DNA of 64,000 nt from Lacibacter sediminis (GCF_014168535.1 NZ_CP060007.1:2480001-2544000); one strand, 5' to 3'. Counted from the stretch's first letter, positions 53,729 to 62,457 are shown. The notes: generated by a model not told the origin, from the letters alone. Program-made: numbers and translations.

Positions 53729-54241
53729 ATGAGCGATGCAAAGTATCATACAGGGTTCAGGCGTTTTGGCGCTGCAATTATCGATGGTATTATTTTTACT
53801 CCATTTCTTATGGTGGATCTTTGGATACTGAACCAAACAGACAATGTGTGGATCATTTTTGCATGGACCGCTTTTAACGCTTCGCTCTATTACTTATACA
53901 GCATTTACTTTCATTATAAATTCGGCCGCACAATCGGCAAGTGGGTGGTAAGGATAAAAGTGCTGGACATTAGTGAAACAAAATTGCTCAGCCTCAAACA
54001 GGCTTTTCTGCGAGATTCGTTGTACCTGATAATTCAGATCATCGGCTTGCTGTACTTCCTTTTCTTAGTTGCAAAGACAGGTGATCTTGATATCATCATT
54101 ATGGACTACCGCAATTTTATCGACTATAGTTTTCTTTGCTGGATGTTGCTTGAGCTGCTCTCAATGTTAACCAACGATAAACGAAGAGCTATTCATGACT
54201 GGCTGGCGGGATCGGTGGTGATTATTGCAAAAAGTTCATAA
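53729..54241 (+). CDS. RDD family membrane protein
   Basis: 170 aa. FRRFGAAIIDGIIF (with the RDD-type Arg and Asp), then GRTIGKWVVRIKVLD, and closing TNDKRRAIHDWLAGSVVI are RDD signatures. Three membrane helices. Unknown transport-related role; some members affect Na+ resistance. Confidence 0.88.
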   Translation: MSDAKYHTGFRRFGAAIIDGIIFTPFLMVDLWILNQTDNVWIIFAWTAFNASLYYLYSIYFHYKFGRTIGKWVVRIKVLDISETKLLSLKQAFLRDSLYLIIQIIGLLYFLFLVAKTGDLDIIIMDYRNFIDYSFLCWMLLELLSMLTNDKRRAIHDWLAGSVVIIAKSS

Positions 54242-54257
54242 ATGAAAATACCTTCCA

Positions 54258-54332
54258 TTAAACCATTGCCTCTTTATTGTACCTGTTCCTGTATTCCAGG
54301 GGTGACATGCCAGTGATCTTTCGAAGCACTTT
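54258..54332 (-). pseudogene. 3'-end remnant of an AraC-type regulator gene
   Basis: Reads KVLRKITGMSPLEYRNRY then NKEAMV and TAA (54260-54258). It matches the last 24 codons of the intact regulator at 55409 (FRKITGMSPLEYRNRYNKEA). The similarity stops at about 54332, where copy E of the GC-rich element begins. A truncated duplicate, not functional. Confidence 0.78.
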
Positions 54333-54385
54333 CCTTCGGCCCGGGGTCTGGTGTTAACCGATCCAGGGATTCAGAATATTTAATA
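54331..54385. repeat. GC-rich dispersed element, copy E
   Basis: ccttcggcccggggtctgg..gttaaccgatccagggattcagaata. First arm intact, central arm mutated, right arm lost. Confidence 0.65.
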
Positions 54386-54523
54386 TTTATTTCTACATTT
54401 ATCAGTAAACAGGGACAATTCTACTATACTGCATCTGTCTGTCACTTATGATTGTTTAGAAAACCTTTGAAGAAAAACATCCGGTGAGTTGAAGTCTTAT
54501 TTTTCAAATGTAAAAAGTAAGTA

Positions 54524-55258
54524 ATGAAAGGGACAACAAAAAGCGATCAAAAAAAAGAGTCGGCGAGAGTTGAACTTTTTAGTGATGGTGTATTTGCCAT
54601 TGCCATTACTCTGTTGGTATTGGATTTAATACAGATTTTACATCCTGAAACAGAAGATGATCTGTTAACCGTTTGTCTTCATCATTGGCAATCGTTCCTT
54701 GCGTTTTTTATCGGCTTTACCACAATACTTGTGTGCTGGATCAATCATCATGTCGCTTTTGAGTTTATTCAAAAGGTGGATACAAAATTTATGTGGGTGA
54801 ATGGCTTTTTGTTGTTTGTTGTAACGCTCACACCTTTTCCAACAGCTATACTGGCAGAATATCTGCAGAAAGAAAGTACCGTTGCACTGGCTGTTTTCGG
54901 GTTTAATTATATCCTGATTTCATTTGCAGCAAACGGTATTTGTACTTATGCCTATAACCATCAATTAGTTTCGGATGAAGACCGGGTTTATTTTAATTCG
55001 TATCGCCAAATTTACCGTTATGGAATTTATTATACCATTGTGGTATTTTTCATTTGTTTTATTTCCACTTGGGTAGCGGTGTTTTTATACATTCTCTTAT
55101 TTGCTGCATTTGCAGCACCAAAGGAGTTAACAGCCCGACTTGAAAATTTACGAACAGGGAAGAAGAGCAAGTCCGCAATTAATAAGGCACAACAGGTTGA
55201 CGAAAACGAGAACGATCTTGCCGGCCATACCTCTAATGAAATGGAACAAGGTAGTTAG
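54524..55258 (+). CDS. TMEM175-like potassium channel family protein
   Basis: 244 aa. The hallmark FSDGVFAIAITLLVLDL (residues 19-35) is the pore-lining first helix of TMEM175/DUF1211 channels. FFIGFTTILVCWINHH and FLLFVVTLTPFPTAIL mark the following helices; six in total, consistent with the bacterial single-repeat form (tetramer). Probably K+-selective; gating unknown. The tail is charged and cytoplasmic. Confidence 0.9.
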   Translation: MKGTTKSDQKKESARVELFSDGVFAIAITLLVLDLIQILHPETEDDLLTVCLHHWQSFLAFFIGFTTILVCWINHHVAFEFIQKVDTKFMWVNGFLLFVVTLTPFPTAILAEYLQKESTVALAVFGFNYILISFAANGICTYAYNHQLVSDEDRVYFNSYRQIYRYGIYYTIVVFFICFISTWVAVFLYILLFAAFAAPKELTARLENLRTGKKSKSAINKAQQVDENENDLAGHTSNEMEQGS

Positions 55259-55408
55259 ATATTTCTCTAACAGCATGTTGAGATGTTAGCTACTAACCAA
55301 CAGCGATGAAGGTTTGTGGTGAATTAAACTGAAAAGTAACTACGTTGTGTGATGTTCCGTTTGTTATGCTTGAGCTAATCAGTATGCCAGACAGATTTCC
55401 TGAAACAA

Positions 55409-56416
55409 TCAAACCACAGCTTCTTTATTGTACCTGTTCCTGTATTCCAAGGGCGACATGCCGGTGATCTTTCGAAACACTTCACGAAATGCTTTTACAT
55501 CGTTATAGCCAACTTCATACATTACTTCGTTAATTGTTTTGCGGCTTGTTTCAAATGCTTTCTTTGCTGATTCAATTTTTACACGTTGCGAATATTCAAC
55601 AGGGGTGTTGCCGGTTGCTTTAATAAACCGTCTGTCGAAGTTTCTGCGGCCAACAGAAAAGATAGAAGATAATTGTTCAACAGATATTTTTTCCTGCAGG
55701 TTATTTTCAATATAAGCCTGGGCTTCTTTCACCATTTCATCGCCATGCGATTTCTGTCCGGTGAAAATGGTAAAGGCCGATTGGCTTTGTCTGTCCATTT
55801 CAATTTGAAATATCTTGGAACAGAAAATGGCCGTTTGCCTGTCGTAATATTTTTCTACTAAATACAGCAATAGATTAAGAAAAGAATAAGCGCCGCCATT
55901 GGTATAAATGCCGTGTTCATCGGTAATCAGTTGATCGGCCAAGAGATTGACGTTGGGGAACAGTGTTCTGAATGTATCGGCTGCTGACCAATGAGTGGAG
56001 CAATTTTTTCCATCGAGTAAACCTGCTGATGCCAGCATAAACGTACCTGTACACATGCTTGCAATTTCAGCGCCGGCTTTGTATTGCTGTTCGATCCATT
56101 CGATCAGTAGTTTGTTTCCTTTAACAGCTGTTTCATAATCACGCACCAATGATGGGATGATGATGAGATTGGTTTTGCTGATGTTTGAAATATGTACATG
56201 TGTTGTAACCGTAAGTAATCCGTTATCGAATTCTGCTTTCTTTGAAACACCTGCCAGTTCGATCTTGTATAATTCTTTTGTTCCATTTTTCTTTCCCGCC
56301 TCTGTTTGTGACCAATAGCCGTTGGCTCTTGTAAACATTTCGTATGAACCAACAATGCAGGCAACACTGCTCAAGCTGGTTTGCCCGTCGGGAACAAGTA
56401 TCGTTATGTGTTTCAT
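55409..56416 (-). CDS. GlxA-type AraC family regulator with DJ-1/PfpI domain
   Basis: 335 aa from ATG 56416 (MKHITILVPDGQTSLSSVAC); a longer reading to 56509 spans the promoter. N-terminal DJ-1/PfpI-like domain with GAEIASMCTGTFMLASAGLLDG (Cys nucleophile elbow CTG). C-terminal AraC domain (about 235-330): two HTHs and FRKITGMSPLEYRNRY at the end. Senses a small ligand. Divergent from the SRPBCC gene, which it may regulate. Confidence 0.9.
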   Translation of the reverse strand: MKHITILVPDGQTSLSSVACIVGSYEMFTRANGYWSQTEAGKKNGTKELYKIELAGVSKKAEFDNGLLTVTTHVHISNISKTNLIIIPSLVRDYETAVKGNKLLIEWIEQQYKAGAEIASMCTGTFMLASAGLLDGKNCSTHWSAADTFRTLFPNVNLLADQLITDEHGIYTNGGAYSFLNLLLYLVEKYYDRQTAIFCSKIFQIEMDRQSQSAFTIFTGQKSHGDEMVKEAQAYIENNLQEKISVEQLSSIFSVGRRNFDRRFIKATGNTPVEYSQRVKIESAKKAFETSRKTINEVMYEVGYNDVKAFREVFRKITGMSPLEYRNRYNKEAVV

Positions 56417-56430
56417 GGAAAATATTTTCT

Positions 56431-56438
56431 CAAAGATA
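56431..56438 (-). promoter_or_regulatory. -7 box of the GlxA-type regulator gene
   Basis: TATCTTTG on the minus strand, 14 bp before the ATG at 56416. A CAAA (TTTG) at 56454-56457 is 15 bp away, shorter than the usual spacing. Confidence 0.5.
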
Positions 56439-56509
56439 GAAAGATAGCCTGTCCAAATCAACCCGCTAAAAAGTCCATTTGCCACCCCAGCCGACTTGGC
56501 TTTAGACAA

Positions 56510-56517
56510 TAACTTTG
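56510..56517 (+). promoter_or_regulatory. -7 box of the first SRPBCC gene
   Basis: TAACTTTG, 25 bp before ATG 56543 and 127 bp before ATG 56645. It lends support to the upstream start. Confidence 0.45.
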
Positions 56518-56542
56518 TTATGAACGATCAACAGCCAAACCA

Positions 56543-57136
56543 ATGATGCGGAAAACAACTATACGTCTTCTTTTCATGATCATACTGGCAGCTTGCAAAA
56601 ATGATCGTCAGCAAAAACATCTTATTCATCAAAAAAATACAACAATGGCAACAAATGATTTTACAGCAACCATCGTGGTTGATCAAACTCCTGAACAGGT
56701 TTTTAACGCAGTGAATCATGTTCGAGGATGGTGGAGTGAAGAGATTGAAGGCAATACAGATAAACTGAATGCTGTGTTTGATTATCATTATGAAGATGTG
56801 CACCGCTGCAAAATGGAGATCATTGAATTTATTCCAAACAGGAAAGTTGTTTGGTTGGTACATGAAAATTATTTCAGGTTCACAAACGATAAAACTGAGT
56901 GGACGGGTACAAAGATCGTGTTTGATATTGATGAGAAGGAAGGCAAAACACAGTTAAGATTCACTCATCTCGGGTTGGTTCCCGAATATGAATGTTTTCA
57001 AGTTTGTCGTGATGCATGGACGACGTATGTAACGAAAAGTTTGCACAGCCTCATTACAACAGGTAAAGGTCAACCGAACGGGAAGGATAAACCACAAACT
57101 GAAAACGAAAAGAAACTCAGTGCAGCAAAAGGATAG
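56543..57136 (+). CDS. SRPBCC (AHSA1-like) protein, possibly a lipoprotein
   Basis: 197 aa from 56543; the usual family start would be ATG 56645 (MATNDFTATIVVDQTPEQVF, 163 aa). The extra 34 residues read as a lipoprotein signal (RLLFMIILAAC, then KNDRQQ), unexpected in this fold. The body has FNAVNHVRGWWSEEIEG, then FIPNRKVVWLV, TEWTGTKIVFDIDEKEGKT and FTHLGLVP, typical of START-like ligand-binding proteins. It is 46% similar in pattern to the next gene by eye, hence a tandem paralogue. Confidence 0.85.
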   Translation: MMRKTTIRLLFMIILAACKNDRQQKHLIHQKNTTMATNDFTATIVVDQTPEQVFNAVNHVRGWWSEEIEGNTDKLNAVFDYHYEDVHRCKMEIIEFIPNRKVVWLVHENYFRFTNDKTEWTGTKIVFDIDEKEGKTQLRFTHLGLVPEYECFQVCRDAWTTYVTKSLHSLITTGKGQPNGKDKPQTENEKKLSAAKG

Positions 57137-57181
57137 TGTTAAATCAGTAACTACAATCTGTCATTAAAAAAATAATACAAT

Positions 57182-57652
57182 ATGAATTTACAGGATTATC
57201 GTACAAGTATAACAGTTAGTAAAGCGGTAGCTGAAACATTTAATGCAGTAAATGATATTTGCGGATGGTGGTCAACCGATTTTGAAGGAAGTGCAGCTAA
57301 AGAGGGTGATGTGTTCACCGTTCGCTTTGGTGATACATTCATTACCATGCGCATCATGGAATTAATTCCTTACAGCAAAATTGGTTGGCAGGTAATTGAT
57401 TCGTGGAAACATTGGATGAAAAGCAATCATAGGGAATGGATCGGCACAACGATCATGTTTGAACTGATAGAGGAGGAGGGCAACACAAAGATTGACTTCA
57501 CACATATTGGCTTAGTACCGACACTTGATTGTTTTGACGTGTGTTCAGATGCATGGAGTGGTTATATCAGGAATAGTTTACTTAATCTAATAGAAACAGG
57601 TAAAGGGCAACCAACGCAAAAAGAAAAGACAACTGATGCTTCAATAAAATAA
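57182..57652 (+). CDS. SRPBCC protein, tandem paralogue
   Basis: 156 aa, 45 bp after the first. YRTSITVSKAVAETFNAVND, CGWWSTDFEGSA, IPYSKIGWQV, WIGTTIMFELIEEEGNTKID and FTHIGLVPTLDCFDVC align one to one with the upstream protein. No signal peptide. Probably binds a hydrophobic ligand in the cytoplasm. Confidence 0.88.
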   Translation: MNLQDYRTSITVSKAVAETFNAVNDICGWWSTDFEGSAAKEGDVFTVRFGDTFITMRIMELIPYSKIGWQVIDSWKHWMKSNHREWIGTTIMFELIEEEGNTKIDFTHIGLVPTLDCFDVCSDAWSGYIRNSLLNLIETGKGQPTQKEKTTDASIK

Positions 57653-57781
57653 TAGTTGGTGCTGTAAGACTGATTAATTAGCGATTGTATTTGTTTGTCG
57701 CTGGAAAGCAGGTAATTTGTCGCATTAAGCTCCTCTCAAATTCATTTACTCATAATAACTTTAAGTCATAAAAGTTAAACT

Positions 57782-58357
57782 ATGAGAAAGCTGATAATAG
57801 AAGAGTGGATCTCGCTCGACGGCCATATATCTGACAAAGAGGGACAGTTAGATTTTTTTACTACCCTCACAGCGGAAGAAAACAAATATTCAGATGCTGA
57901 CCAGTTGAAATTTCTTGAAACGATCGATACAATTTTGTTAGGTCGCAAGACCTATGAGTTGTTTGTTGATTTCTGGCCGAATGCTACTTCAGAGCAGGAA
58001 GTAATTGCCGACAAACTAAACGCAACGGGCAAACTCGTTTTTTCTAACACAATTGAAAAAGCTCCATGGGGCAAATGGCCCGAAGCAGAAGTGATAAAGG
58101 GCGATGCTGTTGAAGCAATCCGGAAATTAAAATCATTGCCTGGCAAGAATATGGTTTTGTGGGGCAGTATTTCATTGGCGCAGGCATTAATGAAAGAAAA
58201 TCTTATCGATGAATATCACATCCAGTTATGTCCAGCATTAACAGGTGGAGGCAGAAAGCTTTTTCCTGATCAAGCAACCATGCAACAGTTTGAACTTATC
58301 GAAGTAAGGCAGTATCTCACCGGGGTTGTCTTTCTCAGTTATGGCAAGTTGAAATAA
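57782..58357 (+). CDS. Dihydrofolate reductase-like protein (RibD C-terminal family)
   Basis: 191 aa. EEWISLDGHISDKEGQLDFF, TILLGRKTYELFVDFWP, GKLVFSNTIEKAPWGKWPEA and LWGSISLAQALMKENLIDEYH follow the RibD-C pattern. Relative of the 52225 protein. Substrate unknown. Confidence 0.88.
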   Translation: MRKLIIEEWISLDGHISDKEGQLDFFTTLTAEENKYSDADQLKFLETIDTILLGRKTYELFVDFWPNATSEQEVIADKLNATGKLVFSNTIEKAPWGKWPEAEVIKGDAVEAIRKLKSLPGKNMVLWGSISLAQALMKENLIDEYHIQLCPALTGGGRKLFPDQATMQQFELIEVRQYLTGVVFLSYGKLK

Positions 58358-58399
58358 GCTTATCAGATTCGCTAACTTTATTCTTCAACTCATCTTGCC

Positions 58400-59497
58400 A
58401 TGCAGCGTATCTATCTTTTCTTATTGTTGATGTGTTTACAGTTATCTCTGCCAGCTCAACAGCAGCCGTTACGTATTGGAGTAATTGGTCTCACTCATAC
58501 ACATGTGCATTGGATATTGGGAAGAGCAGATCGTGGCGATATAAAAATTGTGGGCATTGTTGAGCCCAACCGTGAACTGGCAGAGCGTTATGCAAAGCAG
58601 CATGGCTATTCAATGAATATCCTGTTTAGCAGCATGGATGAAATGATCGCTGTAACAAGACCGGAGGCTGTAACGGCTTTCGGAACCATCTATGAACATT
58701 TAAAAGTTGTTGAGACTGCAGCGCCAAAAGGTATTCATGTGATGGTTGAAAAACCATTAGCCGTAAGTATGGAGCATGCACAAAAAATGGAAGTATTGGC
58801 GAAGAAGTACAACATTCATTTACTTACGAATTATGAAACCACCTGGTACCCGTCAAACAAAAAGGTGAATGAGCTGCTGCAAAACGGAACAGTTGGCAGT
58901 TTGCGAAAAGTAGTGGTTCGTGACGGGCACAGAGGGCCCAAGCGAATTGGCATCAACAAAGAATTTCTTGATTGGCTTACTGATCCTGTTCAGAATGGAG
59001 GTGGTGCCTTGATGGATTTTGGTTGTTATGGTGCAAACCTTGTAACATGGTTACAGCATGGTAAGCGACCAACATCGGTAACTGCAGTTACACATCAATT
59101 GCAGGAGGAAAATAATCCTGATGTGGATGATGAAGCAACGATCATTTTAAACTACGATACTGCACAGGCAATTATACAGGCATCGTGGAACTGGCCCATT
59201 GGTCGTAAGGATATGGAAGTATATGGATTAACAGGCGCATTATATGCTGATAACCGTACAGCGGTCAGATGGCGCAAAGCGGAAGGCTATGATGGGTATA
59301 AAGAAGAAGCGTATCAACTGAAGGAAAATGAAAAACCGTTTGATGATCCGTTTGCTTTGTTTGCGGCTGTTATCCGGAAGAAGGTGGTTCTGAAACCGTA
59401 TGACCTTTCCTCGCTGGAGAATAATATGCTGGTGGTAGAAATATTGCAGGCCGCCAGCGAAAGTGCTAAAACAGGACGAACTGTTAAGCTAAACTAG
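58400..59497 (+). CDS. Gfo/Idh/MocA oxidoreductase with Sec signal
   Basis: 365 aa. A Sec-type signal precedes the domain (IYLFLLLMCLQLSLPAQQ). The Rossmann motif is GVIGLTHTHVHW, which has lost the third glycine of GxGxxG in favour of His, as in one subgroup. EKP of the family is present (HVMVEKPLAVSMEHA, about 113-127) and GGGALMDFGCYGANLVTWL lines the active site. NAD(P)-dependent sugar or polyol oxidoreductase, or hydrolase-like; substrate unknown. Confidence 0.86.
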   Translation: MQRIYLFLLLMCLQLSLPAQQQPLRIGVIGLTHTHVHWILGRADRGDIKIVGIVEPNRELAERYAKQHGYSMNILFSSMDEMIAVTRPEAVTAFGTIYEHLKVVETAAPKGIHVMVEKPLAVSMEHAQKMEVLAKKYNIHLLTNYETTWYPSNKKVNELLQNGTVGSLRKVVVRDGHRGPKRIGINKEFLDWLTDPVQNGGGALMDFGCYGANLVTWLQHGKRPTSVTAVTHQLQEENNPDVDDEATIILNYDTAQAIIQASWNWPIGRKDMEVYGLTGALYADNRTAVRWRKAEGYDGYKEEAYQLKENEKPFDDPFALFAAVIRKKVVLKPYDLSSLENNMLVVEILQAASESAKTGRTVKLN

Positions 59498-59572
59498 TCA
59501 AACCATAACAATGGGATGACCGGATAGGAACTGCCGGTAGTTTTTCCTACCTTGTATCGAAATAATCATTGT

Positions 59573-59977
59573 ATGAATCAGTATAAATGTTTGCCTGCCT
59601 TGATCCTTCTTTCCCTGTTAACTGCCTGTGGTAATGGATTGGAAGAAGGAAGTACAACAGCACCTGCAACAAAAACTCCGCCACCGGTAACTATACAACC
59701 TGCAAAACCACAACAAACTGCACCTGCTGCAACAAGTACTGCCGGATTAAATCCTGCGCATGGACAACCCGGTCATCGTTGTGATATACAGGTGGGAGCG
59801 CCATTGAACAGTGCGCCTGCGCAAACAACAGCAACATCACCGCAACAACAAACAATAGTGATGTCTCCGCCGGCAACAACAGCACCAGTTACAACAACAG
59901 CTGCAGGAAAAAATCCACCGCATGGTCAACCCGGCCATCGTTGCGATATTGCAGTTGGGGCACCATTACCGAAATAA
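59573..59977 (+). CDS. Lipoprotein with two HGQPGHRCDI repeats
   Basis: 134 aa. The lipoprotein signal ends at LSLLTAC (Cys18). Thr/Pro/Ala/Gln-rich linkers surround two nearly identical blocks: LNPAHGQPGHRCDIQVGAPL (about 58-77) and KNPPHGQPGHRCDIAVGAPL (about 113-132). Each has two His and one Cys. The motif recurs in short Bacteroidota proteins; function unknown. Metal or haem binding is possible. Confidence 0.75.
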   Translation: MNQYKCLPALILLSLLTACGNGLEEGSTTAPATKTPPPVTIQPAKPQQTAPAATSTAGLNPAHGQPGHRCDIQVGAPLNSAPAQTTATSPQQQTIVMSPPATTAPVTTTAAGKNPPHGQPGHRCDIAVGAPLPK

Positions 59978-60005
59978 TAATCATGATTTGATGGAAGAGT
60001 GGTGA

Positions 60006-60956
60006 TCAACTAAACCACTCACAAAATTTTTTCAGATCAACATTTCCTCCGGAAAGAATAATGCCTGCACGTTTGCCTGCAAACAATTCTTTATTCTTGA
60101 GTAATGCAGCGAGTGGCACTACGCAACTTGGTTCAACAATGATCTTCATGCGTTCGTAAACCAAACGCAGGGTTGAAATGATTTCTTCATCACTTACAGT
60201 AAGAATATCAGCAACGTATTGTTGAATGATTGGGAATGTTTTATCGCCTAGCTTGGTTAATAAACCATCGGCAATTGTTTTAATATAAGGAGCAGTTTCT
60301 ATCTTGCCGCTTTTTAATGACAGCACTGCATCGGCTGCACCTTCGGGTTCACCTGCATACACTTTTGTTTCCGGCGAAAAATAATGAGCGCTTAACAGTG
60401 TTCCGCTTAATAATCCGCCACCACCGACAGGTGCTAATAAAAAATCAAGTGAAGGAATTTCTTCGAGTAGTTCTTTGGCGCATGTTGCCTGCCCGGTAAT
60501 TACACGGTCATCATTGTAAGGATGGATGAATTCTGCACCGGTTCTGTCAACAATGGCCTGCAATGTTTCTTCACGTGCCTGTTGATTGTTTTCGCAGAAA
60601 GTCACTTCAGCACCATAACCTTTTACCGCATTCACTTTTACACTGGGCGAATTATTGGGCATTACAATATATGCCTTGGTGCCCAACTGTCGTGCAGCAT
60701 AAGCAATAGCCTGAGCATGATTACCCGATGAATGAGTAGCAATGCCGTTTACTGCTTTTTCCTTTGATAAACTGAGTGCAGCATTCATGCCGCCTCTTAT
60801 TTTAAAAGCACCGATCTTTTGAAAATTCTCACACTTGAAAAATAATTCTGCGCCTGCAAGTTCATTAATGGTGTTGCAGGTAAGTACAGCTGTTTTGTGA
60901 ATGAACGGTTTGATGCGTTCGTGTGCTTGTTCAATTTGTTCTTTGGAAATACTCAT
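60006..60956 (-). CDS. Threonine dehydratase-like PLP ammonia-lyase / serine racemase
   Basis: 316 aa from ATG 60956. Fold-type II: KCENFQKIGAFKIRGGMNAA with Schiff-base Lys52, SSGNHAQAIAYAARQLG, PVGGGGLLSGT (phosphate-binding loop) and CVVPLAALL at the end. It lacks the C-terminal ACT-like regulatory domain of biosynthetic IlvA, so it is the short catabolic or racemase-like form (threonine/serine dehydratase, serine racemase or hydroxyaspartate ammonia-lyase). Starts 5 bp after ridA. Confidence 0.9.
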   Translation of the reverse strand: MSISKEQIEQAHERIKPFIHKTAVLTCNTINELAGAELFFKCENFQKIGAFKIRGGMNAALSLSKEKAVNGIATHSSGNHAQAIAYAARQLGTKAYIVMPNNSPSVKVNAVKGYGAEVTFCENNQQAREETLQAIVDRTGAEFIHPYNDDRVITGQATCAKELLEEIPSLDFLLAPVGGGGLLSGTLLSAHYFSPETKVYAGEPEGAADAVLSLKSGKIETAPYIKTIADGLLTKLGDKTFPIIQQYVADILTVSDEEIISTLRLVYERMKIIVEPSCVVPLAALLKNKELFAGKRAGIILSGGNVDLKKFCEWFS

Positions 60957-60961
60957 GATAA

Positions 60962-61339
60962 TTATTCTGCTGTTGCTGCAATACAATCTATTTCAATACC
61001 ACAACCATAGTTCAGTTGGTTGCAGGGCACAACAATACGTGCAGGTTTATGTTCGCCCATGATCTCAGCAAAAACCTGGTTGAATTTTGGCCAGTTGCTG
61101 ATGTCGGCAATAAATACATTTACTTTCAGGATGTGATGTAAACTGCTGCCGCTTGCTTTCAGAATTGTTTCGATATTCTTCATGCACTGCCGCACTTCAT
61201 CTTCAATGCTTCCAATTTGCGGTTCGCCTTTTTCATTGATCGCTAATTGTCCGCTTACATACACAGTGCCATTATGCACAATAGCAGGAGAGTAGTAGCC
61301 CTTTGGTGTGGGCATTGATTCGGGATAAATCTTTTTCAT
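60962..61339 (-). CDS. ridA: RidA family enamine/imine deaminase
   Basis: 125 aa. YSPAIVHNGTVYVSGQLAIN, MKNIETILKASGSSLHHILK and PARIVVPCNQLNYGCGIEID (Arg101 and Glu116, matching E. coli Arg105 and Glu120) identify RidA. It hydrolyses the 2-aminoacrylate and enamines released by PLP lyases, and sits directly beside such an enzyme, 5 bp apart. Trimeric, cytoplasmic. Confidence 0.93.
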   Translation of the reverse strand: MKKIYPESMPTPKGYYSPAIVHNGTVYVSGQLAINEKGEPQIGSIEDEVRQCMKNIETILKASGSSLHHILKVNVFIADISNWPKFNQVFAEIMGEHKPARIVVPCNQLNYGCGIEIDCIAATAE

Positions 61340-61350
61340 CTGATGTTATA

Positions 61351-62457
61351 TTATTTTGTGACGATCCATTTAATACAAACAGGTTTCGATACTTTGATAC
61401 GCTTCTTGGTATCTTCAAGCAACCCCGTTTGCTTATCAATTTTAAAGATCACAATCTCGTTAGTATCCCGGTTGGCAACCAATAAAAAATTTCCTGTGGG
61501 ATCGAAATTAAAATTTCGTGGATGGATGCCAAGCGATGGTTGAAAACCTACAGGTTGTATCATGCCATTATCCTGATCGATCCTGAAAATGGCAATGGAG
61601 TTTGCATCGCCACGGTTACTGGCATAAAGAAAATTTCCGTCAGGCGATACGTGAATATCAGCAGAACCGAAAGCTCCCTGGTAACTGATGGGATGTGATG
61701 ATGTGTTTTGTACAAGCGTCAACTTCCCTTCATTATATTTAAAGACACTGATGGTGCCGGTTAATTCTTCAATGAGATAAGCAAAGCCGAGTTTTGGATG
61801 AAAGTCAATATGGCGTGGGCCGGCACCTGCATTTACTTCAGCAAAAGGTTCATCTGCCGGTTGTAATGCTCCGCTTCCTTGCGCTACTTTGTAGATCATT
61901 ACTTTGTCGCTGCCAAGATCGGGTACAAAAAGAAAACGATAATCAGGTGAAAAAACAGTTGCATGCACATGTGATTTCTCCTGCCTGCTGCGGTTGACGC
62001 TGCTGCCTTTTAACTGGATGATTTGTTTTGGCTGATTTACCTGTCCGTCTTGGCGTACTTCCATTACTGAAAGATTTCCGCTGGCATAATTTCCGGCAAC
62101 GAGAATGTTGCCTTTTTTATTAATGCTGATATAACAGGGATGTGCACCTGCACTTGTAACCTGGTTAAGAAATTTTAGTGAACCATCCAGTTTGTTGAAC
62201 TGAAATGCACTCACCATTCCTTTTTCATCATGATTGGCGGCGTACACATATTTATTGTCGGGCGAAACTACAAGGTAAGATGGGTTTGGCGTTTTTGCAG
62301 AACCTGCAGGAACCGCATCACCCGTTTGTGCATTGAATTTGTAAGTATAGATGCCATCACTTCCGGCATCGGTAAAAGTTCCAACAACCAAATGATATTG
62401 TTGTGCTGTAACAAAAGAAGTTATCAATAAACAAAGAGGCAGCAACAGTTTATACAT
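61351..62457 (-). CDS. Lactonase, seven-bladed beta-propeller, exported
   Basis: 368 aa from ATG 62457 (signal ends SFVTAQ). LVVGTFTDAGSDGIYTYKFN start, then repeated propeller blades: NPSYLVVSPDNKYVYAANH, GAHPCYISINKKGNILVAGN, HVHATVFSPDYRFLFVPDLG, GPRHIDFHPKLGFAYLIEEL, GIHPRNFNFDPTGNFLLVAN. Matches the 6-phosphogluconolactonase (YbhE/Pgl) type, but export makes another lactone likely. It is 11 bp upstream of ridA. Confidence 0.88.
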   Translation of the reverse strand: MYKLLLPLCLLITSFVTAQQYHLVVGTFTDAGSDGIYTYKFNAQTGDAVPAGSAKTPNPSYLVVSPDNKYVYAANHDEKGMVSAFQFNKLDGSLKFLNQVTSAGAHPCYISINKKGNILVAGNYASGNLSVMEVRQDGQVNQPKQIIQLKGSSVNRSRQEKSHVHATVFSPDYRFLFVPDLGSDKVMIYKVAQGSGALQPADEPFAEVNAGAGPRHIDFHPKLGFAYLIEELTGTISVFKYNEGKLTLVQNTSSHPISYQGAFGSADIHVSPDGNFLYASNRGDANSIAIFRIDQDNGMIQPVGFQPSLGIHPRNFNFDPTGNFLLVANRDTNEIVIFKIDKQTGLLEDTKKRIKVSKPVCIKWIVTK

